A stretch of DNA of 64,000 nucleotides, from NCBI GenBank assembly GCA_028864975.1, contig JAGWLG010000011.1:1-64000 (forward strand), read 5' to 3'. Of this stretch, positions 26,285 through 35,940 are shown in pieces. Source of the stretch: Thermoplasmata archaeon (GTDB lineage: Archaea; Thermoplasmatota; Thermoplasmata; Lutacidiplasmatales; UBA184). The notes below the pieces were generated by a model. The model did not search any database. It was not told where the DNA came from and worked only from the letters and a program-made list of their open reading frames with translations. Every line of letters starts with the position of its first letter. Position 1 is the first letter of the stretch. Both the position numbers and the translations under genes were made by a program.

Positions 26285-27451
26285 TTAACGACGGCGTGGG
26301 GTGTTCTTGGGTGGGGAGGAGGAGGGCCGGGTCCCTGGCCGAACGGGCCTGCTTGTCGGCTTCGTTGCCCAGAGCAACTGGGACGCGTGCCCCTTGAAGA
26401 CGGGGATGGCCTCGAGCGGGACGCCTGCGACCTTCGCGAACTTCGTGAGGTCCGGGTGCTCGACCTTGATCCCGGTGAACCCCGCATCCTTGGCCAACGC
26501 GGCGAGTTCGCGGTCGCTGTAGTACCGGACCCGGCTCGCGATGGGTTCGGGGTCGGCGGGAGTCCCCCGAAGCGCCTCGGTCGTGGTGTAGACTGCGACC
26601 CTCCCCCCGGGGGCGAGGGTCCGGAACATCTCCCGGAACGTCGCGGGGGCGTCCGGCAGGAAGCCGAGCACCCCGGTCATGACGGCGCGGGTGAACCTTC
26701 CATCGGCGAACGGAATGCGATCGGCCTCCGAGTGCACGAGCTCCAGCCGGTCTTGGGCGATCGCCTCCTGGTTCATCTCCTCGGCCACCCGGAGCAGGTC
26801 CAGGCTGTGGTCGATGGCGGCGGCCCGACAACCGCTCTTCAAGGCATCCTGGAGGAAGGCCCCACCACCGCATCCCACCTCGAGCAGGTCGTCCTGCTTC
26901 GTGAGCGAGAGCCTTTCCAAGATCGCGGCGAAGTTCGGCCGGTGGTAGAGCGGGTCGCGGTAGGTCTCCCGCCCGGCTCGGCCGCTAGGGCGGCGAGCGT
27001 GACGGTCGGTAACCCAGTCTCCGAGGCGAGCGGGGCTTGTCGCACGGAAGAGGGTCGTCGCCACTTCGCTCGCGAACCAACCGACCAGCTCCTCCCCCTC
27101 TTCGCTCAGGAGCCCGTGCCCGAAGCCTCGGTGCTCGATGGTGACCCGGGTCCCTCCTTGTTCCGGTGCGAGGCGGACCTCGACCTCGGTCGGAGCGTTC
27201 TTGGCCCAGGTCGGGGGGTGCCACCGGAAACGGATCCCCTCGCCCGGGTCCCAGGCCAGGATGCGAGCGACTTCGGTAGGACGGCCTTTCTTAGGAGCCT
27301 CCAGAAGTCGCCCTCCCTTCTTCGGCTCCAGCTTGAGCTCCACCCCGCCCAGGGCGAGCGCGAGCTCCTCCACAAGCGAGGAGAAGACCTGGGAAGCGGG
27401 CAGCGGGAAGAACGTCGAGACCGAGAGGTCCATCGTGGGCGCCTCTGCCAT
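26285..27451 (-). CDS. SRPBCC/AHSA1-like domain fused to a class I methyltransferase
   Basis: A 388-residue fusion. The N-terminal ~150 residues resemble an AHSA1/START-like ligand-binding barrel (FFPLPASQVFSSL at the start, then GIRFRWHPPTW and TRVTIEHRGFG). The C-terminal ~200 residues are a S-adenosylmethionine methyltransferase with motif I LLEVGCGGGAFLQDAL, acidic motif II AAAIDHSLDLL and MFRTLAPGGRVAVY. A hydrophobic ligand held by the first domain could be the methyl acceptor, but that is inference. The C-terminal tail is Pro/Arg-rich. ATG at 27451, divergent from the membrane protein at 27547. Confidence 0.82.
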   Translation of the reverse strand: MAEAPTMDLSVSTFFPLPASQVFSSLVEELALALGGVELKLEPKKGGRLLEAPKKGRPTEVARILAWDPGEGIRFRWHPPTWAKNAPTEVEVRLAPEQGGTRVTIEHRGFGHGLLSEEGEELVGWFASEVATTLFRATSPARLGDWVTDRHARRPSGRAGRETYRDPLYHRPNFAAILERLSLTKQDDLLEVGCGGGAFLQDALKSGCRAAAIDHSLDLLRVAEEMNQEAIAQDRLELVHSEADRIPFADGRFTRAVMTGVLGFLPDAPATFREMFRTLAPGGRVAVYTTTEALRGTPADPEPIASRVRYYSDRELAALAKDAGFTGIKVEHPDLTKFAKVAGVPLEAIPVFKGHASQLLWATKPTSRPVRPGTRPSSSPPKNTPRRR

Positions 27452-27546
27452 GCCGAGCGGATTGGAGGAGAGGAAGATAAGGGTGGGTCGTTGGCGGCAG
27501 GAGGCACGGAACGTTCATCTTCGTCCAGCGGCGTCCTTCGTGAGGA

Positions 27547-28293
27547 ATGACCCTCAGCACGCGGCTCGCGGTCCTCGTCCTGACCGTAGGGTTCATGATC
27601 GAGGGCGTCGGGGAGGCGTTCGAGTTCGTCTCGAAGCAGTGGCTCCTCGCCCACCTACCGAACGCCCTGCTCGACATCTACTACATCGGCCCGGCGACCA
27701 CGGTGGTGGGCTTCCTCTTCGCCTTCGCCGGACGCCACGAGTGGTCGGAACTCCACCGCAGGCACGTCCTGCATGGCCACAAGGCCCTGCTCATCGCCAT
27801 CGCCCTCCTGGGGTCCGTCGCGACGGTGGTCGCCCTCCTGGTCTACGAGTTCCCCGGTGCTGCGGTGCCCATCCTCCTCCCATGGGTCATGGGTGTCGCG
27901 GTCGCGGTGGGCCTGGGGAGCTCCTTCCTGAGCTACCTCCTGATCGGGTTCCACATCACCACACAACGGGGGAAGGCCTGCCTGGTCGCTGCCCTGGCCT
28001 GGGGCGTTCTGGTCTCGGTGATCGCCGGGTACGAGGTGGGGGCCAACTTCGTCTCGCTCGTGGCCTCGTTGCGAACGGGGAATCTTTCGGTCGCCAACTC
28101 GTTGAGCTCCCTGCTGGTGGTTACGACCATCCTCTTTGTGAGCTACTTCCTGCTCATGTTCGCCTACCGCGACGCCTACCAACAGCTCCTGCGGGGGATC
28201 CTACCGAAGGGCCACACCCCGGCGAAGCACTACCGAGGACCACCGCAGGGGGTGCCTCCCGCGGCTCCCTCGGTCCCGCCGAGCGGGAACTAG
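27547..28293 (+). CDS. Six-helix integral membrane protein, unknown
   Basis: A 248-residue protein with about six hydrophobic helices (the first in STRLAVLVLTVGFMIEGVG, the last in LLVVTTILFVSYFLLMFAY). The C-terminal cytoplasmic tail is basic and Pro-rich. Several helices contain small polar residues, but no transporter signature is recognised. It is divergent from the SRPBCC-methyltransferase gene and 56 nt upstream of the hydrolase start. Confidence 0.75.
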   Translation: MTLSTRLAVLVLTVGFMIEGVGEAFEFVSKQWLLAHLPNALLDIYYIGPATTVVGFLFAFAGRHEWSELHRRHVLHGHKALLIAIALLGSVATVVALLVYEFPGAAVPILLPWVMGVAVAVGLGSSFLSYLLIGFHITTQRGKACLVAALAWGVLVSVIAGYEVGANFVSLVASLRTGNLSVANSLSSLLVVTTILFVSYFLLMFAYRDAYQQLLRGILPKGHTPAKHYRGPPQGVPPAAPSVPPSGN

Positions 28294-28349
28294 GGTGGCG
28301 GTCCCCCGGCCACGCTCGGCTTTCATACGTGGGCTCCTCCTCGAACGTG

Positions 28350-29144
28350 ATGGCCCTCCCGGAGGCGCACGAGCGCATGGTGGACCTCGAAGGTTCTCCG
28401 GTCCACCTGTGGGAAGGCGGCGAGGGGCCTCCGCTGGTCTTCTTCCACGGGGCAGGGAGCATCGGTCAAGGCTGGGTCGGAGCGTTCCCCCTCCTCGCCC
28501 AGCATCATCGGGTGATCCTGCCCGACCTCCCGGGGTTCGGGCTCTCACCCGACAATCCACGCCTGAAGAACTTCCGCGACCTCGGAGCGGCGCTCATCGA
28601 GCTCCTGAGGTCCGAGGGGCGCGGCCGCGTTGACCTGATGGGGAACTCGATGGGGGGCGGTATCGCCGCCGGCATCGCCCTCGAGCACCCCGAGCTCGTC
28701 CGCGGGCTGGTCCTTGCGGCACCTGGGGGATTGCATGAGAACGAGAACATGCACGCGGAGGCGGCGCGCGTCGTCCCGGGGGAGGTCAATCAGTGGCTCT
28801 TCTATCGCCCTGAGAGGGGCAGGGAGAGCTTCCCGACCCTCTCCCCGGAAGAGGTTCGAACGCGCTGGAGGTCGACCCGGCAGGCTCTGGGGCGTTGGGT
28901 GCAGCAGGGCTTCGTGAAACTGGACTACCCGAAGCTCAAGGTCCCGACGTTGATCGTCTGGGGTAGGCAGGACCGCATCCTCCCGAGCCAATGGGCGATC
29001 GAGCTTTCCGAGCGCATCCCCGGTAGTCGTGCTGTGGTCTTGGAGGAGTGTGGGCACATTCCTCAACTGGAGCTTCCCGGGGAGTTCACCCAGATCGTCG
29101 AGGGCTTCCTTTCCACGCTTCCCTCGACGAACGGGCAGAGCTAG
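28350..29144 (+). CDS. Alpha/beta-hydrolase
   Basis: A 264-residue serine hydrolase. The oxyanion region is FFHGAGSIGQGW, the nucleophile elbow is GNSMGGGIA, the acid is in VWGRQDRILP and the histidine in EECGHIPQLE. It is similar to the epoxide-hydrolase/meta-cleavage hydrolase group; the substrate is unknown. ATG at 28350 has a weak TATA-like TTCATAC at 28322-28328, 22-28 nt upstream. The next gene starts 34 nt downstream with its own ribosome binding site. Confidence 0.88.
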   Translation: MALPEAHERMVDLEGSPVHLWEGGEGPPLVFFHGAGSIGQGWVGAFPLLAQHHRVILPDLPGFGLSPDNPRLKNFRDLGAALIELLRSEGRGRVDLMGNSMGGGIAAGIALEHPELVRGLVLAAPGGLHENENMHAEAARVVPGEVNQWLFYRPERGRESFPTLSPEEVRTRWRSTRQALGRWVQQGFVKLDYPKLKVPTLIVWGRQDRILPSQWAIELSERIPGSRAVVLEECGHIPQLELPGEFTQIVEGFLSTLPSTNGQS

Positions 29145-29178
29145 GCGGCCCACTCGCCGCAGCGCGCAAGGAGGAGGG

Positions 29179-29928
29179 ATGCCAGCGAGAACAGGGGAGG
29201 GCGGGACGGTCCCACGGGCGCCTCCCGACTGGGTTGAGGAGGAGAAGGAACACCTCGAGAGGTTGCGTTCGCTCCCCACCCCCGTCAAGGTGGAACAGGG
29301 CTTGCACCCTCCCGAGCACGCCTGTGCGGCGTGCACGGCCGCGAGGGCCCTACGCGCCCTCTTCGAACGCGAGAAGGTCCCCATCCTTTGGGTCGAGGTC
29401 GCCCACGTCCTTCCCGGACAAGAGGGCGTGGCCGCACCGCCCCCCTGGCTACGCATCCTCCTCCCAGGAGAGGAGACCGGCCCGGTGCGGTTCTTGGGCC
29501 CGCCCCGCGGCGACCTGCTGGAAGGGCTGACGATGGTCCTGCGAAGCATCGTGGTCCCCGAGGACCCTCCCCCGCTTCTTCCAGGGTGGAAGGACCTCGC
29601 CGCCCGGAGCAACCGGCACCACCACCTCCGGGTCTTTGCAGCCGCCCGGAACGCGGACGCACCGCCGGTGATCAGGACGCTCGGGCGCTTCGTCCACCTC
29701 AAGCCGGAACGATGGGCGCTCGACGTCATCGACGTCGAGACGTTCCCCAGGGAGGCGCGCCGAAGGGCGGTCCGCCATCTCCCCACGGTGACCATCGACG
29801 ACTTCGCTCACTTCTACGGACCCCCCGACGAGGAGGAGCTCCTGGAAGCGGTCCGGCACGTGATGCCCTCCGGAGCGCTTCCGTACCTCGGGGTGAAGGG
29901 AGAGAGCCCCTTCGGCGGCGTACCGTAG
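29179..29928 (+). CDS. Thioredoxin-fold protein, PDO-like, one CxxC only
   Basis: A 249-residue protein that looks like two thioredoxin folds in tandem, as in archaeal protein disulfide oxidoreductase. The first half has EHACAACTAARALRALF, a CxxC at a helix start. The second half retains the fold cues ALDVIDVETFPREARRRAV and HLPTVTIDDFAHF, but its active-site position lacks cysteines. Either only one site works or the second domain is structural. ATG at 29179 has GGAGG 5 nt upstream. The disulfide role is inferred. Confidence 0.62.
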   Translation: MPARTGEGGTVPRAPPDWVEEEKEHLERLRSLPTPVKVEQGLHPPEHACAACTAARALRALFEREKVPILWVEVAHVLPGQEGVAAPPPWLRILLPGEETGPVRFLGPPRGDLLEGLTMVLRSIVVPEDPPPLLPGWKDLAARSNRHHHLRVFAAARNADAPPVIRTLGRFVHLKPERWALDVIDVETFPREARRRAVRHLPTVTIDDFAHFYGPPDEEELLEAVRHVMPSGALPYLGVKGESPFGGVP

Positions 29929-29949
29929 ATTGAGGGGTGGTTTCCCCCC

Positions 29950-32541
29950 TCACGACCGCGCAACCTCGCCACCGGTCCGCGGCGCGCTGGCTGGGAGCGT
30001 CGCCAACCCCATGCGGGCAGGGGGAAGCGAGCGCCCGCGCCAGGCCTTGACGGGCTCGTACCAGCCGCCAGAGAGCAAGCCTGCCCCGACCCCGATCAGG
30101 AGGTCGCCCGGCGAGAGCGGAACGAAACGGAAGACCCCGGAAACCGCGGGGACGTAGAGGGCCGCGGCCAGCGCCATGACGACGGCGGCGATGGCGGTGC
30201 GGAGGTAGGGATTCCTCCTCCCTTGCAGAGTCCGAAGGCTCTCTGTCCGGGACCGGCTGACCAACATGAGTGCGAGGTTCGAAGAGACCAGGGCCACGAA
30301 GGCTGTCGTGCGCGCCACGTCCTCTGTGCGCCCTGACGCGAGCATCAAGAGGAAGAGGGCGGCGACCCCTGCGAGCGCGCTGAACCCCAAGGTCAGGCTC
30401 CAGCGAAGGGTGCCCCCGCCATAGAGCGAGGCCTTCGGGTCCCGGGGTGGTCGGTCCATCGTGTCCGGTTCCGGGGGCTCGGCCTCAAAGACGACCGTGA
30501 CGGTGGGGTCGATGATGAACTCCAAGAAGAGGATGTGCACCGGAAAGAGGACCAGCGGGAGACCGAGGAGCACCGGAAGGAACGCGATGCCGGCCAACGG
30601 GACGTGGACCGCAAGGAGGTACACGACGGCCTTTCGGAGGTTGTCGTAGATCGTCCGTCCTTCCCGGACAGCCCCGACGATGGCGGGAAAGCTGTCCGAG
30701 AGCAGCACGAGCGAGGCGGCCTCACGAGCCACGTCCGTACCTCGTTCGCCCATGGCGATCCCGACCGTGGAAGCTCGGAGGGCGGGAGCGTCGTTCACTC
30801 CGTCCCCGGTCATGGTGACGACCTCCCCCGCATGCTGGAGCGCTCTGACCACGGAGAGCTTTTGCTCGGGTCGAACCCGGGCACAGACGGACACATGCCC
30901 GAGCCGCGCTCCCAGTTCCTGCTCGCGGAGGAGCGCGATCTGGGGGCCCGTCAGCACCTCTGCGCCCAAGGGCAGCCCTGCTTGGCGTGCTATCGACCGA
31001 GCCGTGGTCGGATGGTCCCCGGTGATCATCAGCACCCGGATGCCCGCTCGGCGCAGCGCTCGGACCGCGCGCGGGACGTCCGGCCTCAGAGGGTCCCGCA
31101 GGCCCACGAGGCCCAGCAACTCGAATCGAAGGCCCTCATCGGACCCTGGGAGGGGTCCCCCGGAGGGAAGCGTTGCCCGCGCGACCGCCAGCACCCGAAG
31201 ACCCTCCCCTCCCATCCGGCCTACCTCGGCGAGGACTCTCTGCGTCTCGCTGTCCGAGAGATGGCAGAGCTCCGAGATCGATTCCGGGGCGCCCTTGGCG
31301 GCCACCAAGAACCCGTCGCCCCCTCCGGTCAGCCAGACATGTGTGACCCAGAGGTGGTCCGAGCGGAGGGGATAGCTGCGTAGATGTCGCGGCTCAGGCG
31401 AGCGTTCGGGAGATCCGAGGTCGCGCTCGGACCTCAACAGGGCTTTCTCCATCGGGTCGACCGGGTCCGGGTCGCACGCCAGCGCCGCGATGCGGACTAC
31501 CCTGGCACCCTCGACATTTCGGACCTGGGGCCCCCAGGCGACGGGAAGTTCTCCGAGGGGCTCGACAACCTCGAGCCGCATGCGGTTCTCGGTCAGGGTC
31601 CCCGTCTTGTCCACGCAGAGGACCGTGGTCGAGCCTAGCCCCTCGATCGCCTCGAAGCGACGGGTGAGGACCCCTGCGCGCGAGATGCGCCACGCTCCCA
31701 GGGCCAGGAAGATCGTCAGCATAATCGGGATCTCCTCGGGGATGAGGGCCATGGCCAGGGTCACACCGGCCAGGAGTCCCTGGACCCAGGAGGAGAATCG
31801 CAGGTCGGAGAGCGCCGCGACCGAGACGATGGTGATGAGGGCCGCCACCCCCAGCCCCCGGACGAGGTGCCGGCTGTCCTGTTGCAGCCGTGTCGGCTCT
31901 GGTCGGAGCGTGCTGAGGCGTTCTCCGATCTTGCCGAACTCGGTCCGAGGTCCTGTGGCCACGACCTCCGCAACTCCGGAGCCTCGGACGACGAGCGTGT
32001 TCGCAAAGAGCTGGGGGCGGGCGCCCCCGCTCATCCCACCGGGTTCCTTCGGGACGGGGATAGATTCCCCGGTGAGCAGGGACTCGTCGGCTTCGAGGTG
32101 GTCACCCTCCACCAGAAGGACATCCGCGGGCACCCGTTCTCCCTCGTTCAGGAGGACTCGGTCCCCCCGCACGACCTCGCGGCAGGGGATGCGACGTCGT
32201 TGGCCTTCCCGGAGCACCTGCGCCCACGGGTCGGCCATGCGACGCAGGCTCTCGAGCGCACGCTCGGTCTTGCGCTCCTGATGGATCGTCACGCCCACAA
32301 TGATCGCGATGGAGGCGAGGAGGACTGCCGCGTCCCGCGGCTCTCCGAGGAACAGGTAGACCATCCCCGCGACCAGGAGAAGGGCGATCATCGGCTCGCT
32401 CACGACCTCCCACGCGAGGGACCACGCCCCGTGGTCGCGAGCCGTCGTGACCTCGTTCGGGCCCTCCTCGGAAAGGCGGCGAGCGGCCTCGGCCTCGGTC
32501 AGGCCAAGGGGCCCCGTCGACCCCGAGCTCGTGCCCGCCAT
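29950..32541 (-). CDS. P-type cation-transporting ATPase
   Basis: An 863-residue membrane pump of the P2-like group. Actuator motif LTGES (156-160), membrane motif PEEIP in helix 4 (268-272), phosphorylated D311 in CVDKTGTLTENR, nucleotide-binding KGAPE and hinge TGDGVNDAP are all present. Ten membrane helices are plausible. The N-terminus GLTEAEAARRLSEEGPNE is typical of Ca2+/H+-type pumps. The ion is not decided by these motifs; heavy-metal type is unlikely because there is no CPC and no N-terminal metal-binding domain. ATG at 32541 preferred over 32637. Confidence 0.93.
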   Translation of the reverse strand: MAGTSSGSTGPLGLTEAEAARRLSEEGPNEVTTARDHGAWSLAWEVVSEPMIALLLVAGMVYLFLGEPRDAAVLLASIAIIVGVTIHQERKTERALESLRRMADPWAQVLREGQRRRIPCREVVRGDRVLLNEGERVPADVLLVEGDHLEADESLLTGESIPVPKEPGGMSGGARPQLFANTLVVRGSGVAEVVATGPRTEFGKIGERLSTLRPEPTRLQQDSRHLVRGLGVAALITIVSVAALSDLRFSSWVQGLLAGVTLAMALIPEEIPIMLTIFLALGAWRISRAGVLTRRFEAIEGLGSTTVLCVDKTGTLTENRMRLEVVEPLGELPVAWGPQVRNVEGARVVRIAALACDPDPVDPMEKALLRSERDLGSPERSPEPRHLRSYPLRSDHLWVTHVWLTGGGDGFLVAAKGAPESISELCHLSDSETQRVLAEVGRMGGEGLRVLAVARATLPSGGPLPGSDEGLRFELLGLVGLRDPLRPDVPRAVRALRRAGIRVLMITGDHPTTARSIARQAGLPLGAEVLTGPQIALLREQELGARLGHVSVCARVRPEQKLSVVRALQHAGEVVTMTGDGVNDAPALRASTVGIAMGERGTDVAREAASLVLLSDSFPAIVGAVREGRTIYDNLRKAVVYLLAVHVPLAGIAFLPVLLGLPLVLFPVHILFLEFIIDPTVTVVFEAEPPEPDTMDRPPRDPKASLYGGGTLRWSLTLGFSALAGVAALFLLMLASGRTEDVARTTAFVALVSSNLALMLVSRSRTESLRTLQGRRNPYLRTAIAAVVMALAAALYVPAVSGVFRFVPLSPGDLLIGVGAGLLSGGWYEPVKAWRGRSLPPARMGLATLPASAPRTGGEVARS

Positions 32542-32724
32542 GCTCCTTGCCGGCCGGGCCGGGGATGGCCCATGTCGTCGCGTCTCTCGAGCAGCAGGGG
32601 CCGCCGGTCGAAGCCGGGTATCTCTTCTTGGGTCCATGGGCCGATGAGGTTAGGGTCAATCGAGCTTCACTATGCTGTCGACAGCTCCGTAGGAGGCTTC
32701 GCGTTCTGCCGGAGTTCCCCGACG

Positions 32725-34584
32725 TCAGGCTTCGGGCTTGGTCTTGCGCCGCTGTTGAGAAGAGGCCCCCGCGGGAGGTACCCCTGGCGACGCCTCCACG
32801 GTGGCATCCCCCGAGGAGACCTTGCCATCCGCCGAGAACCTTCGAACGTGGCGGAGCATCGCCGACTCCCGTTTCCGTTCGGCCCGGTGGTACCCCTCGT
32901 CTCGGGTCCCCTGTGTCATCAGGATGACCACGCGCCCGGGGGCGCTCCTCCCCGTCCGCCCCTTCCGCTGGATGGTACGGATCTCGCTCGGAAGGGCTTC
33001 GAAGAAGACCACCAGGTCGACGTTGGGGATGTCGATCCCCTCCTCGGCGACCGAGCTCGCCACCAGGACGGGGAACCTCCCGGAGCGGAAGTCCTCGAGG
33101 ACCCGGGCCTGCTCCCTCTGGTCCATCCCCTTGTCCTCGTCCGACCGGGTGGCCTGCCCCACGAAGCGGCGCGCGACCACCCCTCGCTCGGCGAGCCCCT
33201 CGACGATCGAACGGACCGTGTCGCGGAACTGTGCGAAGACCAGGATCTTGGCGGCGGAGTTCTTTTCGAGCGTCTCCTGGACCACGGAGGCCAGCTCCGG
33301 GAGCTTCGGATGAGAAGCGCGGCCCTCGGGACCCAAGCTCACGCTTGCGGCCTCCCGGGACTTCGCGATCATCGGATGGGCGAGGAAGGCCTTGTCCGCC
33401 TTTCCGAGCTTGTCCTTCGCCGCAACGCGCTCGAAGTAGCCCAGGAGCGGGGCGACCCCCTGCGTCTCGAGAAGCTCTCCGGCGTGGTAGAAGTGCATGG
33501 CGAGCATCAATCGATAGAGGGCGCCGAACTTCCGCCCCATCGGGCCGGGGCGGGCCATGATCATCCCCCGCGTCGCGACGAGGTCCTTCACCCCGGTGAC
33601 CCGGAGGGGCTTGTTCCGCAGGAACCCCATCTTCTGGAGGCTGTGCATCGACTCGTTCGCCGCCTCGCGGAGCCCCTTGCGCAGCTCCTCGAGCTCGGGG
33701 GGGAGCCGAACCCTGACGTGTTCGGTCTCGACAGCCTGGACATAGGCCGCGACGTCCGGGTCCTCGCGCGTCCGTGCCTCCACGCGGGAGATGGCGAGCG
33801 CCCCCAGGACCTCGTCGATCTTCGTCCCCTTCCCACCTGGGGATGCGGTGAGGCCGAGGACTCGACGGTCCTCGGGGCGCTGCGTCCGGTAGATGGCGGC
33901 GATCTTCACGTAGGCGTAGTTCCCGACGGCCCGGTGCGCCTCGTCGAAGACGAGCAACGCGACGTCCCGCAGGGAGTACCGCCCCTCCACCAGATCATTG
34001 ACCACCAGCTGCGGCGTGGCGAAGACCGCCTGCGCAGGCTCCCAGGCCCCCTCCCGTTTCGGCGATCCTACCGTGCCAGTGAAGGTGGCCCGTGGGAGGG
34101 AGCGGAACCACCCCGCGAAGGAGCGGGCGTGCTGCTCCACCAACGGGCGGGTGGGAGCGAGGAACAGCACTTTCCCGCGGCGGCAACGCAGCCGCTCGGC
34201 CGCCGCCATCGCGGCGATCACGGTCTTCCCGAGCCCCGTGGGAAGAACCACCAGGACATCGGTCTCCAGCGCCATCCGTGTGATCGTGAGCTGGAAGGGG
34301 TAGGCCCGAACGCGGGAAGGTCGTAGCAAGGGATGGTCGACGAACTCGCTCGACGACTCTTGGAGGAGCATCCCCTCGGGCAGCGGCGGCTCGGGGGGAG
34401 GAAGGGCCGCGGCGGGCACGCCCACGGAAGGGTGCCCCGAGGGCTGCTCGCCTTCTTCCCCCCCGCCCACCAGAAAGTCGTCGAGGGTTCTCTGGGGCTT
34501 CGGCGCTACAGGGGAGGGAGGTCCGACGGGGGCGTCCGAGGAGGCCGCACCGGCCTTCTTCCCCGGGGCTCGCAGGCGCTCCAC
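32725..34584 (-). CDS. hef: Hef-type SF2 helicase without nuclease domain
   Basis: Acts at stalled replication forks and branched DNA. It is 619 residues. Motif I is LPTGLGKT, motif Ia APTRPLVEQH, motif II FDEAH, motif III LGLTASPG and motif VI QRKGRTGR. The helical insert between the two RecA domains is present (about residues 300-420). The XPF nuclease and HhH of euryarchaeal Hef are missing; the protein ends soon after the second RecA domain. Residues 31-38, QRTLDDFL, resemble a PCNA-interaction box. GTG at 34584, 27 nt after serS; the two are probably co-transcribed. Confidence 0.92.
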   Translation of the reverse strand: MERLRAPGKKAGAASSDAPVGPPSPVAPKPQRTLDDFLVGGGEEGEQPSGHPSVGVPAAALPPPEPPLPEGMLLQESSSEFVDHPLLRPSRVRAYPFQLTITRMALETDVLVVLPTGLGKTVIAAMAAAERLRCRRGKVLFLAPTRPLVEQHARSFAGWFRSLPRATFTGTVGSPKREGAWEPAQAVFATPQLVVNDLVEGRYSLRDVALLVFDEAHRAVGNYAYVKIAAIYRTQRPEDRRVLGLTASPGGKGTKIDEVLGALAISRVEARTREDPDVAAYVQAVETEHVRVRLPPELEELRKGLREAANESMHSLQKMGFLRNKPLRVTGVKDLVATRGMIMARPGPMGRKFGALYRLMLAMHFYHAGELLETQGVAPLLGYFERVAAKDKLGKADKAFLAHPMIAKSREAASVSLGPEGRASHPKLPELASVVQETLEKNSAAKILVFAQFRDTVRSIVEGLAERGVVARRFVGQATRSDEDKGMDQREQARVLEDFRSGRFPVLVASSVAEEGIDIPNVDLVVFFEALPSEIRTIQRKGRTGRSAPGRVVILMTQGTRDEGYHRAERKRESAMLRHVRRFSADGKVSSGDATVEASPGVPPAGASSQQRRKTKPEA

Positions 34585-34611
34585 CTCATCTGGCAGGAGA
34601 GAGCCTTGGGC

Positions 34612-35940
34612 CTATGAGGCGTCGCCAGTCGCGACCGTTTCGGCCTTCGGGCGGAGGGCAGGGGGCGCGATCCGCTCCACACCCCCCATGTAGGGGCGCA
34701 GGACCTCGGGGACCGTGACGGTCCCGTCCGCGTTCTGATAGTTCTCCAGGATGACCGCCATCGCCCGGGAGGTGGCGACCGCGGTCGAGTTCAGCGTGTG
34801 CGGCACGACCTTGCCGGGCTTCCCTCGCTTGCCCATCCGGATACCGAGCCGCCGGGCCTGGTAGTCCGTGCAGTTGGAACAGCTCACGACCTCGCGGTAC
34901 GCCCCCTGCTTGGCGAAGTACGCTTCGATATCGTACTTCTTCGCGGCCACGGTGCCGATGTCGCCCGTGCAGACGTTGACGACCCGGTAGGGCACGCGGA
35001 GCTTCTGGAAGATGTCCTCGGCGTTCGCGCGCAGCTCCTCGTGGATCCGATCGGAGTCCTCGGGCCGGCAAAAGACGAACTGCTCGACCTTCTGGAACTG
35101 GTGCACGCGGAAGACCCCCTTCTGGTCCACACCATGGCCGCCGATCTCCCTTCGGAAGCACGGGGTGGCGGCGGTGAGGCGGATAGGGAGGTCCTCTTCC
35201 TCGAGGAGGTCCCCCAGGTGCAGGGCCCCCAGGGGGTGCTCGGCCGTGGCGATGAGGTAGAGGTCGTCCCCCTCGATCTTGTACATCACGTTCTCGAAGT
35301 CGGAGAGGTCCGTGACCCCCTCGTAGGGGGCCCTCCTCAACATCAAGGGGGGCGCGACGAGTCGAAACCCCTTGGCCAGGATCAGATCGAGCGCGAAGCG
35401 CTGCAACGCGAGGTCGAGCTGGGCCAGTGCGCCCTCCAGGTAGAAGAAGCCGGCCCCGCTCGCACGCCGGGCACGGTCGAAGTCGGCGATGCCCAGCTTC
35501 TCCGCGAGCTCCCCGTGGGAGAGGAGCGGGAAGGAGGGTTTGGGGACCTCCCCCCAGGTCGCGACCGTCGCGTTGTCCCGGTCGTCCTTGCCGTACGGGA
35601 CGCTCGTCTCGAGCAGGTTCGGCACCCGCATGAGGGTCCGGTCGCGCGTCTCCTGGGAGGTCCTCTCCAGGCGCTCGACCTCGGTCAGCTTGTCGGGAAG
35701 ACCTTGGGCCTCTTCGCTCAGTTCCTTCGCGTCCTCCCCCTTCTTCCGAGCCTCCCCAAGGGCTCGGGAGAGCTCGTTGCGTCGCTTCCGAAGCCGGTCC
35801 CCCTCCTGGTGCAGACGCCGCCACTGGTTGTCGGCCGCCTGGACGGTCGCGAAGAGCTCCAGGTACTGGGGAACCTGCCGACGCCCCAGGTTCTCCTTGA
35901 CCTTCTCGGGCTCCCGGCGGACCAGGTCGAGGTCGATCAC
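34612..35940 (-). CDS. serS: Seryl-tRNA synthetase
   Basis: Charges tRNA-Ser. It is 442 residues, the common (non-methanogenic) class II form. The N-terminal long coiled-coil arm (about 30-105, QWRRLHQEGDRLRKRRNELS) contacts the tRNA. Motif 2 is PCFRREIGGHG with FRVHQFQKVE. The region GDIGTVAAKKYDIEAYF and EVVSCSNCTDYQARR form the serine and ATP pocket. Motif 3 is HTLNSTAVATSRAMAVILEN. The start is GTG at 35940. It leads the serS-hef unit. Confidence 0.97.
   Translation of the reverse strand: MIDLDLVRREPEKVKENLGRRQVPQYLELFATVQAADNQWRRLHQEGDRLRKRRNELSRALGEARKKGEDAKELSEEAQGLPDKLTEVERLERTSQETRDRTLMRVPNLLETSVPYGKDDRDNATVATWGEVPKPSFPLLSHGELAEKLGIADFDRARRASGAGFFYLEGALAQLDLALQRFALDLILAKGFRLVAPPLMLRRAPYEGVTDLSDFENVMYKIEGDDLYLIATAEHPLGALHLGDLLEEEDLPIRLTAATPCFRREIGGHGVDQKGVFRVHQFQKVEQFVFCRPEDSDRIHEELRANAEDIFQKLRVPYRVVNVCTGDIGTVAAKKYDIEAYFAKQGAYREVVSCSNCTDYQARRLGIRMGKRGKPGKVVPHTLNSTAVATSRAMAVILENYQNADGTVTVPEVLRPYMGGVERIAPPALRPKAETVATGDAS

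Noticed and set aside
30461..31638. Several + strand frames opposite the P-type ATPase
   Set aside because: Antisense to an intact ATPase with every catalytic motif.
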